A DNA stretch of 64,000 bases from Pedobacter cryoconitis (GCF_003259615.1 NZ_QLLR01000031.1:1-64000); one strand, 5' to 3'; shown: positions 7,406 to 16,038, numbered from the stretch's first letter. Made by a program: numbers and translations. Notes: a model not told the origin generated them from the letters alone.

Positions 7406-8410
7406 ATGAAAGCGATTCTATTAAAAGATTTTGGAAGTACTGATAATTTCATCCTTGAAAATAACTATGAAGTCCCTGAGCCCGGGGAACATGAGGTGCT
7501 GGTTAAAATTAAAGCGGCAGCTTTTAATCCCTTTGATTATCAGATGAGACAAGGCAAAACAGAAAGAAAGCGGATGCACTCCCCTATACTGGGGCGCGAG
7601 TTTTCTGGTGTTATCGTTAAAACGGGTAAACTAACGGAACGCTTTAAAGTAGGTGACGCGGTATTTGCTGCTTCTGGTAGTATGGGGTCAAATGGTACTT
7701 ATGCTGAATATATCACTGTGCCGGAATTGTTATTAGTGCATAAGCCTGAGCAATTGACTTTTGAAGAGGCGGCAGCGATTCCAAGTGCTTCTTTAACTGC
7801 TTTTCAATGCTATAACCGGCTGGGTATCCAATTCAATGATTCAATTTTCATTACCGGAGCTGCTGGTGGTGTAGGTATGGTCCTCGTTAAAATACTGATT
7901 GCCAAAGGTTATCAAAAAATCATAGTAACTGCAGGTAATGAAGAGAGTAAAAGCCAATTGCTTAGGGCGGGATTAAAAGAAGCTCAGCTTATTGATTATA
8001 AAGTGGAACATCTTTCGCAGGTTGTTATTGAGCGTAATGAAGGTCATTTGTTTCAGCATTGCATAGACTTGGTAGGTGATCAAATGTCTGTGATTTGCGC
8101 GCAGGTAATTGCAACAAATGGCACTTATACTGACGTTACTGCATTAACTACCGCACATGCAAGGGAAGAATTGTTTCACAAAGGAGCAGTTCTGGTGAAT
8201 ATTTCCAACTATGCGTATTCCCTGGATAAGAATTATAGTTATTATGGCGACAGCCTGAGCAAATTTATACAGCTGATGTCTGCGCTGTCTCTTAGCCCAC
8301 CCGCGATAAAGATTGCAGGTTCATTAAGTGTTGAAACAGTTAAAAAAGCACATCAGCTTTTGGAAGACAACCAAACCAGGGGCAGAAAGTTAGTGATGCA
8401 GATCGATTAA
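7406..8410 (+). CDS. NADP-dependent quinone oxidoreductase-like protein (MDR, zinc-free)
   Basis: This medium-chain dehydrogenase/reductase has about 334 residues from the ATG at 7406. A TTG at 7367 in the same frame would add 13 unlikely residues. It starts MKAILLKDFGSTDNF like quinone oxidoreductases, has GREFSGVIVKTG, and has the nucleotide loop TGAAGGVGMV. The structural-zinc Cys cluster is absent. Members reduce quinones or alpha,beta-unsaturated carbonyls with NADPH. Divergent pairing with an HxlR regulator suggests induction by reactive electrophiles (inference). Confidence 0.9.
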   Translation: MKAILLKDFGSTDNFILENNYEVPEPGEHEVLVKIKAAAFNPFDYQMRQGKTERKRMHSPILGREFSGVIVKTGKLTERFKVGDAVFAASGSMGSNGTYAEYITVPELLLVHKPEQLTFEEAAAIPSASLTAFQCYNRLGIQFNDSIFITGAAGGVGMVLVKILIAKGYQKIIVTAGNEESKSQLLRAGLKEAQLIDYKVEHLSQVVIERNEGHLFQHCIDLVGDQMSVICAQVIATNGTYTDVTALTTAHAREELFHKGAVLVNISNYAYSLDKNYSYYGDSLSKFIQLMSALSLSPPAIKIAGSLSVETVKKAHQLLEDNQTRGRKLVMQID

Positions 8411-8529
8411 TCTTATCAGTAGCAGAACATATCAAAATATATAATAAGTAAAAAAATCCCCTCACTATACTAAAAATATCCTGTCACAAATACCAAAGGT
8501 TTTATTAGCTGCCAATTAAATCTATATTT

Positions 8530-8586
8530 AAGGCTAATCAATCAGCTACTGGCTCGAATTGTGTTAAGTTAACGATGATTAGCCTT
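8530..8586 (+). promoter_or_regulatory. Leader hairpin in front of pncB
   Basis: aaggctaatca at 8530-8540 is perfectly complementary to tgattagcctt at 8576-8586. The 11-bp stem has a 35-base loop and ends five bases before the pncB ATG. Such a stem would cover the ribosome-binding region, so translational control is possible. A DNA operator is the alternative. Confidence 0.5.
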
Positions 8587-8591
8587 ATGAT

Positions 8592-9776
8592 ATGACTATA
8601 CAACCTGTTACTTCAATTGTGTCCATCCTTGATAACGACTTTTATAAGTTCACCATGCAACAGGGTGTTATACGTTTGTTCCCTTATGCCAAAGTGCGTT
8701 ATAAATTTATAAACCGCGGAAAACATTCCTTTCCAGCAGGGTTTGGCGATGCACTGCGTAAAGCGGTTAATGAAATGCCAGCGCTGCGGTTAACCCGTGA
8801 AGAGAAGAAATTCTTACAGGTAAACTGTCCTTATCTTGATCCGTTATACCTGGATTTTCTCGAGGGCTATCGTTATCAACCGGATGAAGTACATATTGAA
8901 CAAGTCGGTGATCAGTTAGAAATACATATTGAGGGCTTATGGTATCGCGCTATTTTATGGGAAGTTCCAATTATGTCCCTGATCTGCGAGCTGTTCTATG
9001 AACTGACTCATGCAGTTAGGATCAGCAATGAGGAAGTAATTGAAAGGACGAAGGAGAAGATTGAGAATTACCGCGATCTTGGCGTTACAGTTGCTGAATT
9101 CGGTACACGCCGCAGGTATTCTTATGCCATTCACCGCTTAGTATTGCAAACTTTGCAGCAATATGGGGAGGGATCTTTTATTGGAACCAGTAATGTGCAT
9201 ATGGCAATGGTCCATCAGACCAAGCCAATTGGTACACATGCGCATGAATGGTTTATGTTCCATGCGGCACGTTATGGTTTTAAAATGGCCAATTCGTTAG
9301 GTTTAGAGCATTGGGTACAGGTTTTCCGCGGAGATCTGGGGATTGCTTTATCTGATACCTATACGACTGATGTATTTTTCAGACAGTTTGACAAGATGTT
9401 CTCCAAGTTATTTGACGGGGTAAGGCATGATAGTGGTGATCCGCTGTTGTTTGCTGATAAAGTGATTGCGCATTATGAGCTGATGGGTATAGATCCACAG
9501 ACTAAAACTATCATTTTTTCTGATGCACTTAATTATGAGAAGGTAGCCAGAATTGCTGGTCATTGCCGTAACCGGATTGGTATATCCTTCGGTATTGGGA
9601 CCAACCTGACTAATGACGCTGGCCCTGAACCCATGAATATCGTGATTAAAATGACACAGGCTCAGCCTCAGAATGAGCAGTGGACAGATGTAATCAAATT
9701 ATCTGATGAACATGGGAAGTATACGGGCACAGAGAAAATGATCACGCTCGCGAAAGAGATCCTTGAAATTGATTAG
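8592..9776 (+). CDS. pncB: Nicotinate phosphoribosyltransferase
   Basis: PncB makes nicotinate mononucleotide from nicotinate and PRPP with ATP in the NAD salvage (Preiss-Handler) pathway. The 394-residue length is normal for the short bacterial form. Seen in the sequence are LDNDFYKFTMQQGV at the N-terminus, FGTRRRYSYA, GTSNVHMA and GTHAHEW, the last holding the region of the autophosphorylated His in the family. HDSGDP and FSDALNYEK come later. It ends 5 bp from the convergent YCF48-like gene. The leader hairpin suggests post-transcriptional control. Confidence 0.96.
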   Translation: MTIQPVTSIVSILDNDFYKFTMQQGVIRLFPYAKVRYKFINRGKHSFPAGFGDALRKAVNEMPALRLTREEKKFLQVNCPYLDPLYLDFLEGYRYQPDEVHIEQVGDQLEIHIEGLWYRAILWEVPIMSLICELFYELTHAVRISNEEVIERTKEKIENYRDLGVTVAEFGTRRRYSYAIHRLVLQTLQQYGEGSFIGTSNVHMAMVHQTKPIGTHAHEWFMFHAARYGFKMANSLGLEHWVQVFRGDLGIALSDTYTTDVFFRQFDKMFSKLFDGVRHDSGDPLLFADKVIAHYELMGIDPQTKTIIFSDALNYEKVARIAGHCRNRIGISFGIGTNLTNDAGPEPMNIVIKMTQAQPQNEQWTDVIKLSDEHGKYTGTEKMITLAKEILEID

Positions 9777-9781
9777 CAAAC

Positions 9782-10798
9782 TTATTTAATTTTCAAACTG
9801 TATATCAATCCCTTACCACCGGCAAGTAAAATTAGTTTGCCGTCTTTTGCTTTCTGAATCACATTAAAGCTTTCTTCAGAGATATGGTACCAGTTCATGC
9901 CTGCGTCTCTGGAAACATCTGTTCCGGAAGTACCAGTCGCAAAACAGGTTTTATCATCATACCAGATCACACCCGAACGGAAACCGAAAACAGGTCTGGA
10001 TGGTTTTGACCATGATTTCCCCCCGTCACTGGTGAGTAAGACGTTATTTGTATTTTCTTTATCCTTTTCATAGTCACCGCCAACAACTATCCCCTGATTT
10101 TCATCGTAGAAGTCTATGGAGAATGCTCCGGTAGTACTTTTTCCGCGTAAGATCGGGCAATCATACTTTTTCCAGCTCAGCCCATAGTTATCAGAAGCAT
10201 ATATATTTGATTTTGTGCCCCCTGTAACTATCCAGACTTTTCCTCCGGCCATGGTCTTAATTCCAGTGCCGCTTGCAGCAAAACCAGCTTCTCCTGGTGC
10301 TGTAGTCTGTTTTAACCTGGCAGACACATCTTTCCAGTTACATCCTCCATCATCAGTAATAAGCAGTTGTAAGTGGTTTTGAATGGGATCACCGAAGATG
10401 ATCCCATGTTTTTTATCCCAGAATGACATCCCATCAAGGAATATCGCAGAATCCGGGTTTTTATAAGTTTCAGTCCAGCTTTTCCCTCCATCTTCAGTCC
10501 GAAGAATATAGGCCGGGGAACCTGCATTAACAATTACTGCATGGTTTTTATCAAAGGCTTCAATATCCCTGAAATCGAGTTTCTCATAACCTTTAGGTTT
10601 TGTCCATGTCCACTCCTTACCTCCGTTTGTGCTTCTGCCGATAAATCCGTTACTTCCACTTACCCAGGCAATGCTGTCAGAAACGACAGACATTCCTCTG
10701 ATACTGGTATTGGTTCCAGTACTAACGGTACTTAGTTCATAGGTTTGTGAAAAGACAGAAAAGGGCGTTAGCAATAAAAGGTACAGGAATATTCGCAT
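9782..10798 (-). CDS. Secreted YCF48/BNR-type beta-propeller protein
   Basis: The 338-residue protein has a signal peptide (cleavage likely after FSVFSQ) and repeated BNR/Asp-box-like motifs: STNGGKEW, TEDGGKSW, TDDGGCNW, SDNYGLSW, TSDGGKSW and SRDAGMNW. These mark a beta-propeller related to plant YCF48 and sortilin-like proteins. Its function is unknown; relatives are periplasmic or outer-membrane assembly or binding proteins. Its ATG overlaps the stop of the DUF2147 gene in a taATG arrangement, so the two are translationally coupled. Confidence 0.85.
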   Translation of the reverse strand: MRIFLYLLLLTPFSVFSQTYELSTVSTGTNTSIRGMSVVSDSIAWVSGSNGFIGRSTNGGKEWTWTKPKGYEKLDFRDIEAFDKNHAVIVNAGSPAYILRTEDGGKSWTETYKNPDSAIFLDGMSFWDKKHGIIFGDPIQNHLQLLITDDGGCNWKDVSARLKQTTAPGEAGFAASGTGIKTMAGGKVWIVTGGTKSNIYASDNYGLSWKKYDCPILRGKSTTGAFSIDFYDENQGIVVGGDYEKDKENTNNVLLTSDGGKSWSKPSRPVFGFRSGVIWYDDKTCFATGTSGTDVSRDAGMNWYHISEESFNVIQKAKDGKLILLAGGKGLIYSLKIK

Positions 10799-11229
10799 TA
10801 TTTAACTTTTTTCCAGACTTCAGATCTTCCAATAATTGAGATACCGATATACCCGCGCATATTCAAATCACCGTTGTCTTTAAGATTCATATTACAGCTA
10901 TAGGTTTTACCCGATTTAGGGTCATAGATTTTTCCGTCAGTCCATTTACCATCCTCAAAAACAAAGTCTTTAAGCATTTCCATTCCTAGTATAGGTCTTG
11001 ACTTCAGGTTGGCATCAGGATTTTTAATATCCGTCTTTGCATTGCCTTTTTCATCTTTTGGGGCCTTTAGCCATACAATCTTACCGAAATATTTAGACTC
11101 TTTTTTAAAAATCTCTACATGTGCCTCTCCAGTGGAGTTAACCCACTGACCAAGAATAGCATCTTTGTTTTGTGCAAAACCAGTAAAGGAAATTGCCGTA
11201 ATCAGTAAAAGCAGCGAAATGTATCTCAT
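10798..11229 (-). CDS. DUF2147 secreted protein
   Basis: This 143-residue protein has a signal peptide (cut near GFAQ) and a DUF2147 domain. The domain is recognised by GQWVNSTGEAHVEIFKK, YFGKIVWLK, the middle RPILGMEML, WTDGKIYDPKSGKTYSC, and a C-terminal LRGYxGxxxxGRSEVWKK-like end. The fold is probably lipocalin-like; some relatives bind fatty acids or other lipids. It is the first gene of a two-gene unit with the beta-propeller protein and shares one base with it. Confidence 0.88.
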   Translation of the reverse strand: MRYISLLLLITAISFTGFAQNKDAILGQWVNSTGEAHVEIFKKESKYFGKIVWLKAPKDEKGNAKTDIKNPDANLKSRPILGMEMLKDFVFEDGKWTDGKIYDPKSGKTYSCNMNLKDNGDLNMRGYIGISIIGRSEVWKKVK

Positions 11230-11274
11230 AAGTTTATATTTAGTTTAGGCTAATTTACAAATTACACCTAGTAA

Positions 11275-11346
11275 ACAACTATGGTTTTCATTGGTTTTTT
11301 GTTTTTCTTCATTTTATTGAGCCAACCAATTACCAACCATAGTTGT
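11275..11346. repeat. 72-bp inverted-repeat element
   Basis: acaactatggtt (11275-11286) pairs exactly with aaccatagttgt (11335-11346). Inside, attggtt (11290-11296) pairs with aaccaat (11324-11330). The block lies between the DUF2147 start and the aldo/keto reductase remnant. It may be a terminator for the remnant or a small mobile palindromic element. Confidence 0.55.
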
Positions 11347-11359
11347 GTTAACCGGAATA

Positions 11360-11770
11360 TTATCCTTTATAAAATTCTGGCAAAGGGTTTAATTGCAAAC
11401 TCTGTCTTTGATGCCAGTAAGGATAAATAGGTTCCAATTTACTTGCTTCGTCCAGTTTTTTAACCTGTTCTGTAGTCAGGTTCCAGCCAACTGCTTCAAG
11501 ATTTTGTTTCAGTTGTTCTTCATTTCTTGCGCCGATCACAATATTTGAGACGGTAGGACGCTGCAATAACCAGTTCAGTGAAACTTGTGCAATAGTTTTA
11601 CCAGTTCTTCAGCTACTGCGTCAAGGGCATCCATAATCGTGTACAAACGTTCTTCATCTAAAGCCGGGCCATGACCGCCTCCTTGTTGTAACACGGTTAT
11701 TTTCAGGAAGTGGCTGATTGCGTCTGTATTTGCCCGATAAACGGCCTGAAGCTAATGGGCTCCATACAAT
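11360..11770 (-). pseudogene. Aldo/keto reductase remnant, C-terminal third, two frameshifts
   Basis: Three frames read in turn give the C-terminal part of an aldo/keto reductase. First comes VWSPLASGRLSGKYRRNQP (from about 11,770, overlapping the luciferase-like 3' end). Next is QQGGGHGPALDEERLYTIMD (frame change near 11,690). After a one-base deletion near 11,615 comes TGKTIAQVSLNWLLQRPTV and on to the stop at 11360. The N-terminal two thirds, with the catalytic Asp/Tyr/Lys, are missing. The remnant starts exactly where the luciferase-like gene ends, so a deletion appears to have joined the two genes. Confidence 0.8.
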
Positions 11771-12786
11771 CCTTTCATCAATTCTGCAAAAAGCTTGTAC
11801 GAACGCACTCTTGCCTCATGTTCAAAAATGTGAGAAGTAACCATGATCTCATCGACTCCGGTCTGTTTAATGAAAGATTCCATATCTTCTTTGATAGTTT
11901 CAGGACTACCAAAAAACGAACAGGCTATCATTTGATTCACTGCTTCTTCCTCATAATCAGTCCAGACATTATTCATGTTGTCTACCGGTGGTTGTAATAA
12001 CTCCAGCTTACCAGTCACCACGCCCATAAAGAACCGTTTTAAAGAAGTTGCCAGTCTGTCTGCTTCAGCATCTGTATCTGCGGCAATTACATTGACACAG
12101 GAAATTACATAAGGTGCTTTAAGATGTTCAGAAGGCTTAAAATTCTGACGGTAGAGGTTGATTGCGGTCAGGAACTGCGCTGGGGCAAAGTGGCTTGCGA
12201 AAGCATAGGGAAGCCCCATAGCCGCAGCTAAGCGGGCACTGTCAGTACTTGAACCCAGTACCCAGATTGGAATATCCAGTCCTTCACCCGGAATTGCTCT
12301 GACACGGCTGTTTGCATTATCTGCAGAGAAAAAGGTTTGTAGTTTGATAATATCTTGCGGGAAGTCATGTACTGCGTTAAACCGTTCGCCTCTGATGGCC
12401 ATGGCAGTAGTTTGATCAGTACCCGGTGCACGGCCAAGCCCTAAATCTATTCTTCCTGGATATAAGGAGGCTAAAGTTCCAAACTGTTCAGCAACGATTA
12501 ACGGAGAGTGATTAGGCAGCATAATTCCGCCTGATCCTACCCGGATAGTCTTGGTATTCCCTGCAATATGCCCGATCAGCAGAGAAGTTGCTGAGCTGGC
12601 CACACTAATCATATTGTGGTGTTCTGCCAGCCAATACCTGGTATAACCAAATTTCTCTGCATTTTGCGCCAGATCAACGCTATTACGAAAAGTATCAGCA
12701 GGTGTTTTTCCTGCAACTACTGTTGCCAAATCTAATACTGAATATGGGATACTTGATAGTTTCTTTTGATGTGTTTCATTTACCAT
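11752..12786 (-). CDS. LLM-class flavin-dependent oxidoreductase (luciferase-like)
   Basis: The 344-residue protein matches the MsnO8-type luciferase-like monooxygenases. It starts IPYSVLDLATVVAGKTPAD and has YWLAEHHNM, SGGIMLPNHSPLIVAEQFG, LYPGRIDLGLGRAPG and PIWVLGSSTDSARLAA. These proteins use reduced FMN as a cosubstrate for oxygenation reactions; the substrate here is unknown. The last few residues (GLYGAH) are encoded by DNA that in another frame belongs to the aldo/keto reductase remnant. The native C-terminus was therefore probably replaced by a deletion, though most of the barrel is intact. Confidence 0.88.
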   Translation of the reverse strand: MVNETHQKKLSSIPYSVLDLATVVAGKTPADTFRNSVDLAQNAEKFGYTRYWLAEHHNMISVASSATSLLIGHIAGNTKTIRVGSGGIMLPNHSPLIVAEQFGTLASLYPGRIDLGLGRAPGTDQTTAMAIRGERFNAVHDFPQDIIKLQTFFSADNANSRVRAIPGEGLDIPIWVLGSSTDSARLAAAMGLPYAFASHFAPAQFLTAINLYRQNFKPSEHLKAPYVISCVNVIAADTDAEADRLATSLKRFFMGVVTGKLELLQPPVDNMNNVWTDYEEEAVNQMIACSFFGSPETIKEDMESFIKQTGVDEIMVTSHIFEHEARVRSYKLFAELMKGLYGAH

Positions 12787-12902
12787 TATGGAGCTCTCTA
12801 TAAGACAGGATATTTTACCTGTTTTATAAAATTAGAGATTAGTAATGGTAAACATAACCGCTACAGAAAGATTTGACTTTACATACAGAAGTGTTGTAAA
12901 GC

Positions 12903-13946
12903 TTAAATGGATAAGCGGTCTAATTCTGCAAGTATCCATTTGCCATTAATCCAGTAACCAGAGAACTGAATAGTATCTTCCCCATTTTCAATTTTAAATT
13001 TAACGGTTACCTCTAAACTAATCTTACCTGCAGCATACAGGTCGTTATCATAATTCCCAATCTTATAGCTTACTGATTTATTTTTACTGATCGCGTATTT
13101 AGTATCTTCAAGATAGCTGGATACCGAACTAATATCATTTAATATTTCACTATAGTATTGTTCGGGATGATTTTTCATCAGTCCCTGGATATTTTTTAAT
13201 ATTTCTTTCTCCTGAGCACCCGGCGAGCCTTTTAATTTATTAGCTGCCATTTGCAGAATATCTGATCGGAAATACTGGATAAAATCTGCTTCTGAAAGCA
13301 GGTAAGGAAGCTCTTTTACAGCAGTATGTGCAGCCATATCGTTTAACACTGCATCGACAAAAACCTTAGGGTCTGAAAGACAGGTTCCTGCTGTTAGCCA
13401 ATGGTTATCTTTGATGGAATGAGCTGTTGAATAGACGGGTAATGCGTTTGTTGCAACTGGCTCTTCGTTCCCGATCACAGGTTCAAAACCAATCTTATTA
13501 CTCTCTGCAGTCTTAAGCTCAAAGAAATTGTCTTTCACGGATGTTAGCAGCCAGTGGTCATCCTGTTTCAATAAATCCAGTCTGATAGCCAGTGTATCAG
13601 CAGCATGTTTAAAGGCAACATATAAGGTGAGCCTGTCTGGTGTCTGGGAATTATCCAGAACCTCGTTAGTGGAGAAGTAACTGTTATAAAAGGTTGTATT
13701 TTCCGGAGTAATGTTCTTGGTTTTCGCTTTATTCAGAAGTTTATTCCAGGCATTGATCAAAAGAGGTGCTGCTGATGGCTCGTCTGGAAAAATCGGTGTT
13801 TGACTAAGATCTTCTTTATTTAAGAAGGCAGCTGCCAGTTCTCTGCCGAGAGAGTCAGGCATTACTTTACAAGTTACTTGTCCGGTTACCTTGATAGTGC
13901 AAATCAGACAGATGATAACCAATACTATTGTCTTTCTCTTAAGCAT
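12903..13946 (-). CDS. Secreted protein of unknown function
   Basis: I placed the start at the ATG at 13946, which is followed at once by a good signal peptide (LVIICLICTIKVTGQ). The 18 residues encoded upstream in the same frame look non-coding. The mature protein has about 325 residues and is rich in Asn, Asp and Lys. It ends with a short NTF2-like or lipocalin-like beta segment (SGYWINGKWILAELDRLSI). I do not recognise a family. It stands alone between the luciferase-like gene and the tRNA, whose terminator separates the two. Confidence 0.7.
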   Translation of the reverse strand: MLKRKTIVLVIICLICTIKVTGQVTCKVMPDSLGRELAAAFLNKEDLSQTPIFPDEPSAAPLLINAWNKLLNKAKTKNITPENTTFYNSYFSTNEVLDNSQTPDRLTLYVAFKHAADTLAIRLDLLKQDDHWLLTSVKDNFFELKTAESNKIGFEPVIGNEEPVATNALPVYSTAHSIKDNHWLTAGTCLSDPKVFVDAVLNDMAAHTAVKELPYLLSEADFIQYFRSDILQMAANKLKGSPGAQEKEILKNIQGLMKNHPEQYYSEILNDISSVSSYLEDTKYAISKNKSVSYKIGNYDNDLYAAGKISLEVTVKFKIENGEDTIQFSGYWINGKWILAELDRLSI

Positions 13947-14003
13947 ATGATGATAGTTCTTATGATATTTTATGACAGCAAAGATGCTGTTAAAAAACAA
14001 AAA

Positions 14004-14030
14004 AGCCTGTAAACTTTCGGTTTACAGGCT
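14004..14030 (-). terminator. Rho-independent terminator after tRNA-Leu(CAG)
   Basis: agcctgtaaac (14004-14014) and gtttacaggct (14020-14030) form an 11-bp stem with a tttcg loop. On the minus strand it is followed by a T-rich tail (A-run at 13991-14003 on the plus strand), the canonical layout for a transcript coming from the tRNA. Confidence 0.85.
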
Positions 14031-14051
14031 ATAATGAGCTTGATATTGGTG

Positions 14052-14135
14052 TGCCCGAAGAGAGACTCGAACTCTCAAGGATCTTACTCCAACGGCTTCT
14101 GAGACCGCAACGTTTACCAATTTCGCCATCCGGGC
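14052..14135 (-). tRNA. tRNA-Leu (anticodon CAG)
   Basis: The 84-nt gene folds as a class II tRNA. The acceptor GCCCGGA pairs with TTCGGGC, the discriminator is A, the D-arm contains AAATTGGTAAACG, and a long variable arm follows. The T-arm is GAGAGTTCGAGTCTCTC. The anticodon loop ctCAGaa between GCGGT and GCCGT gives CAG (wobble pairs close the stem). CCA is not encoded. Confidence 0.9.
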
Positions 14136-14247
14136 ATTAAAATTCTGGATATCCGCTCTGTGGCGACAAATGTAGCATTATTTCTGAAATGATATAAAAT
14201 ATTCAACAAATTTGTTCAAGTTTTACAGGAAGAAGTCCTAACAGTAA

Positions 14248-14277
14248 ATCCTTTTAAATAACCAGATTTAAAAGGAT
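14248..14277. repeat. 12-bp inverted repeat
   Basis: atccttttaaat (14248-14259) is exactly complementary to atttaaaaggat (14266-14277), spacer 6. It is one of three hairpins packed between the tRNA and the esterase-like gene; a smaller one, atcagat-a-atctgat, is at 14301-14315. Confidence 0.5.
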
Positions 14278-14322
14278 CAAAGACAAAGATCAGGCTACAA
14301 ATCAGATAATCTGATAATTACA

Positions 14323-14357
14323 AATAGGCCTCTTGCCTTAAAGGCAAGAGGCCTATT
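14323..14357. terminator. 17-bp perfect hairpin with T-tract
   Basis: aataggcctcttgcctt (14323-14339) and its exact inverted copy (14341-14357) flank one base. A ccttttttc tract follows on the plus strand. It lies 31 bp past the stop of the esterase-like gene (minus), so it should end that transcript, although the better T-run is on the other side. Confidence 0.7.
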
Positions 14358-14387
14358 CCTTTTTTCAGTTAAAAATATAGCTGATAA

Positions 14388-15686
14388 TTATAATTTAATC
14401 TTTACAAAATATAACCTGTTACGGTCAACTGTCTTTGTAGCTGGTAAGATCTTAGGTGCAAATGAACCTTTATCTCCCGGAATTACCCCAAAATCATCGT
14501 CATTGGAAATTACTAAAGTGTTTCCATTCACTAAGGCCATTCCTTCTGCTTTATCATGCGGATAAATGGACGGTAAATCCTTTAATAAGTCAAGCACAAC
14601 TGTTTTGCTGACAGGAACTATGCCTGCTGTCTGAAGACCTGCCAGATCTTTTAATTGTTCAGGAGTTTTACCCCCAAATAATTTGCCTGCTGCACTATTA
14701 GCCGCATCAGAAATATCGGTTGCCTGAGAAAGATCAATCTTAAACACTTTTTTGAAAGTCGCCGGATTAAGTGATGCCCCACCATAATCCCCATCCCTTT
14801 CAAGGGTTAAAAATGTAGTACTGCTCACTGCCAGAATATCACTGACTCCTGTTAATGAGGCATTATCCTGTAAGTAAACATATTGTTTTGTAGCACCAGT
14901 AGCGATGTCAAAAGTTAAAATACGCAGCACAACCGATCCCTTTACTTCTGCTTTAGATGGATTGAACATTGGCGACTGCATGATACCCACTAAAGTTTTC
15001 CCATCGGGGGTTATGGTTAAACCCTCCATACCACGGTTTGGTTTACGCCTTGCCAGTACCGCAGGAAGTTTACGCCCACCTGTACCATCCCCAAATGGAT
15101 TTATCCGCTCAATGGTCTTTCCAGACGGATCAAAGTGAACCAGGTGAGGCCCATATTCATCGCTCACCCAAAAACTGCCGTCAGCCGCACGAACTAATCC
15201 TTCGGAATCAAGCCCATCTATACTTGGCGCTAAAACTACACCATTAAGATCAATAGCCGTTTCTTCAGTAGAGCCGGCACCTGGCAGATTTGGCAAACCG
15301 TTTAAGTTGATTCCGGCAGCATTTTTCAATAGTATAGTTTGCTCTAAAACCAGCTTTCCTTCTTTCAAACGGAATTTACCTATCTGAGGCGTAAAGTCAG
15401 GTTTACCGAATATTTTCACATTATCTGTCGGCCCATCTGCATTAGGACCACGATCGGTGAGCATATAAAAAACTGCAGGATCATTCGGATCGGCTGCTAC
15501 AGCAGATCCAAAGCCTCCGTTATAAACTTTTACGCCATTTGCGGCAGTCATCAATACTGCAGGGTCTGAGGCTTCGGCCATATCGGGATAGGTCATATTT
15601 CCGGTACTTGTTTCTCCATTATTCTTTTTACAAGAATATAAGGACACTGTAAGGATGAGGCAGGATGACAGTATAGCTTTTTTCAT
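14388..15686 (-). CDS. Esterase-like activity of phytase family lipoprotein
   Basis: The 432-residue protein has a lipoprotein signal ending LYSC, so the Cys near residue 19 would be acylated. The body matches the phytase-like esterase group. Visible segments are GFGSAVAADPNDPAVFYMLT, DRGPN, DLNGVVLAPSIDGLDSEGL, GSFWVSDEYGPHLVHFD, NRGMEGLTITPDGKTLVGI and LSNDDDFG-type endings. The family is a calcium-binding beta-propeller with phosphatase or esterase activity on the cell surface. It is transcribed alone. It could take part in phosphate scavenging (inference). Confidence 0.88.
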   Translation of the reverse strand: MKKAILSSCLILTVSLYSCKKNNGETSTGNMTYPDMAEASDPAVLMTAANGVKVYNGGFGSAVAADPNDPAVFYMLTDRGPNADGPTDNVKIFGKPDFTPQIGKFRLKEGKLVLEQTILLKNAAGINLNGLPNLPGAGSTEETAIDLNGVVLAPSIDGLDSEGLVRAADGSFWVSDEYGPHLVHFDPSGKTIERINPFGDGTGGRKLPAVLARRKPNRGMEGLTITPDGKTLVGIMQSPMFNPSKAEVKGSVVLRILTFDIATGATKQYVYLQDNASLTGVSDILAVSSTTFLTLERDGDYGGASLNPATFKKVFKIDLSQATDISDAANSAAGKLFGGKTPEQLKDLAGLQTAGIVPVSKTVVLDLLKDLPSIYPHDKAEGMALVNGNTLVISNDDDFGVIPGDKGSFAPKILPATKTVDRNRLYFVKIKL

Positions 15687-15869
15687 AAATTGTTTAGGTA
15701 TATTTTACAAAAAAATGAATATACTGTCAACTCAGTGTTAACTCAATATTGTTTCCTTGTGCTATTACTATTTCAAAATTGTATAAGTATTTGATTAATA
15801 ATACAGGAATACTATATTTTCAGTAGAAATTACCTATACTCGTAATATCAAATATTAAAACTGAATCCT

Positions 15870-16028
15870 ATGGCAAAATTTAAAACGGGCGCAATTGTAG
15901 CGCTAAAATCGGGCGGACCGAATATGACTGCGGGTCCTTTAACAGAAATAGATTATGTGACCTGTTTCTGGTTTGATCAGAACCAAGCCCTTCAGAGCGT
16001 CACTTTACACGAAGACCTGTTAATTGAA
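15870..16028 (+). CDS. Small DUF2158 (YodC-like) protein
   Basis: A 52-residue frame starts at the ATG at 15870 and carries the DUF2158 pattern: MAKFKTGAIVALKSGGPNMT and then YVTCFWFDQNQ. Read as written it ends HEDLFN and a stop. Removing one T from the TTT at 16020-16022 would give HEDLLIEATA and a stop at the start of the terminator, which looks more natural, so a one-base insertion is possible. These proteins are small, cytoplasmic and of unknown function. A strong hairpin terminator follows. Confidence 0.75.
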
Positions 16029-16038
16029 GCTACTGCCT

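Noticed and set aside
8530..8586. A known NAD or other named riboswitch in front of pncB.
   Set aside because: Only one simple stem is visible and I cannot match conserved loop bases of any named class.
14052..14135. The tRNA-Leu genes as phage or island attachment sites.
   Set aside because: No integrase, no duplicated tRNA 3' end and no phage genes were seen near either tRNA.
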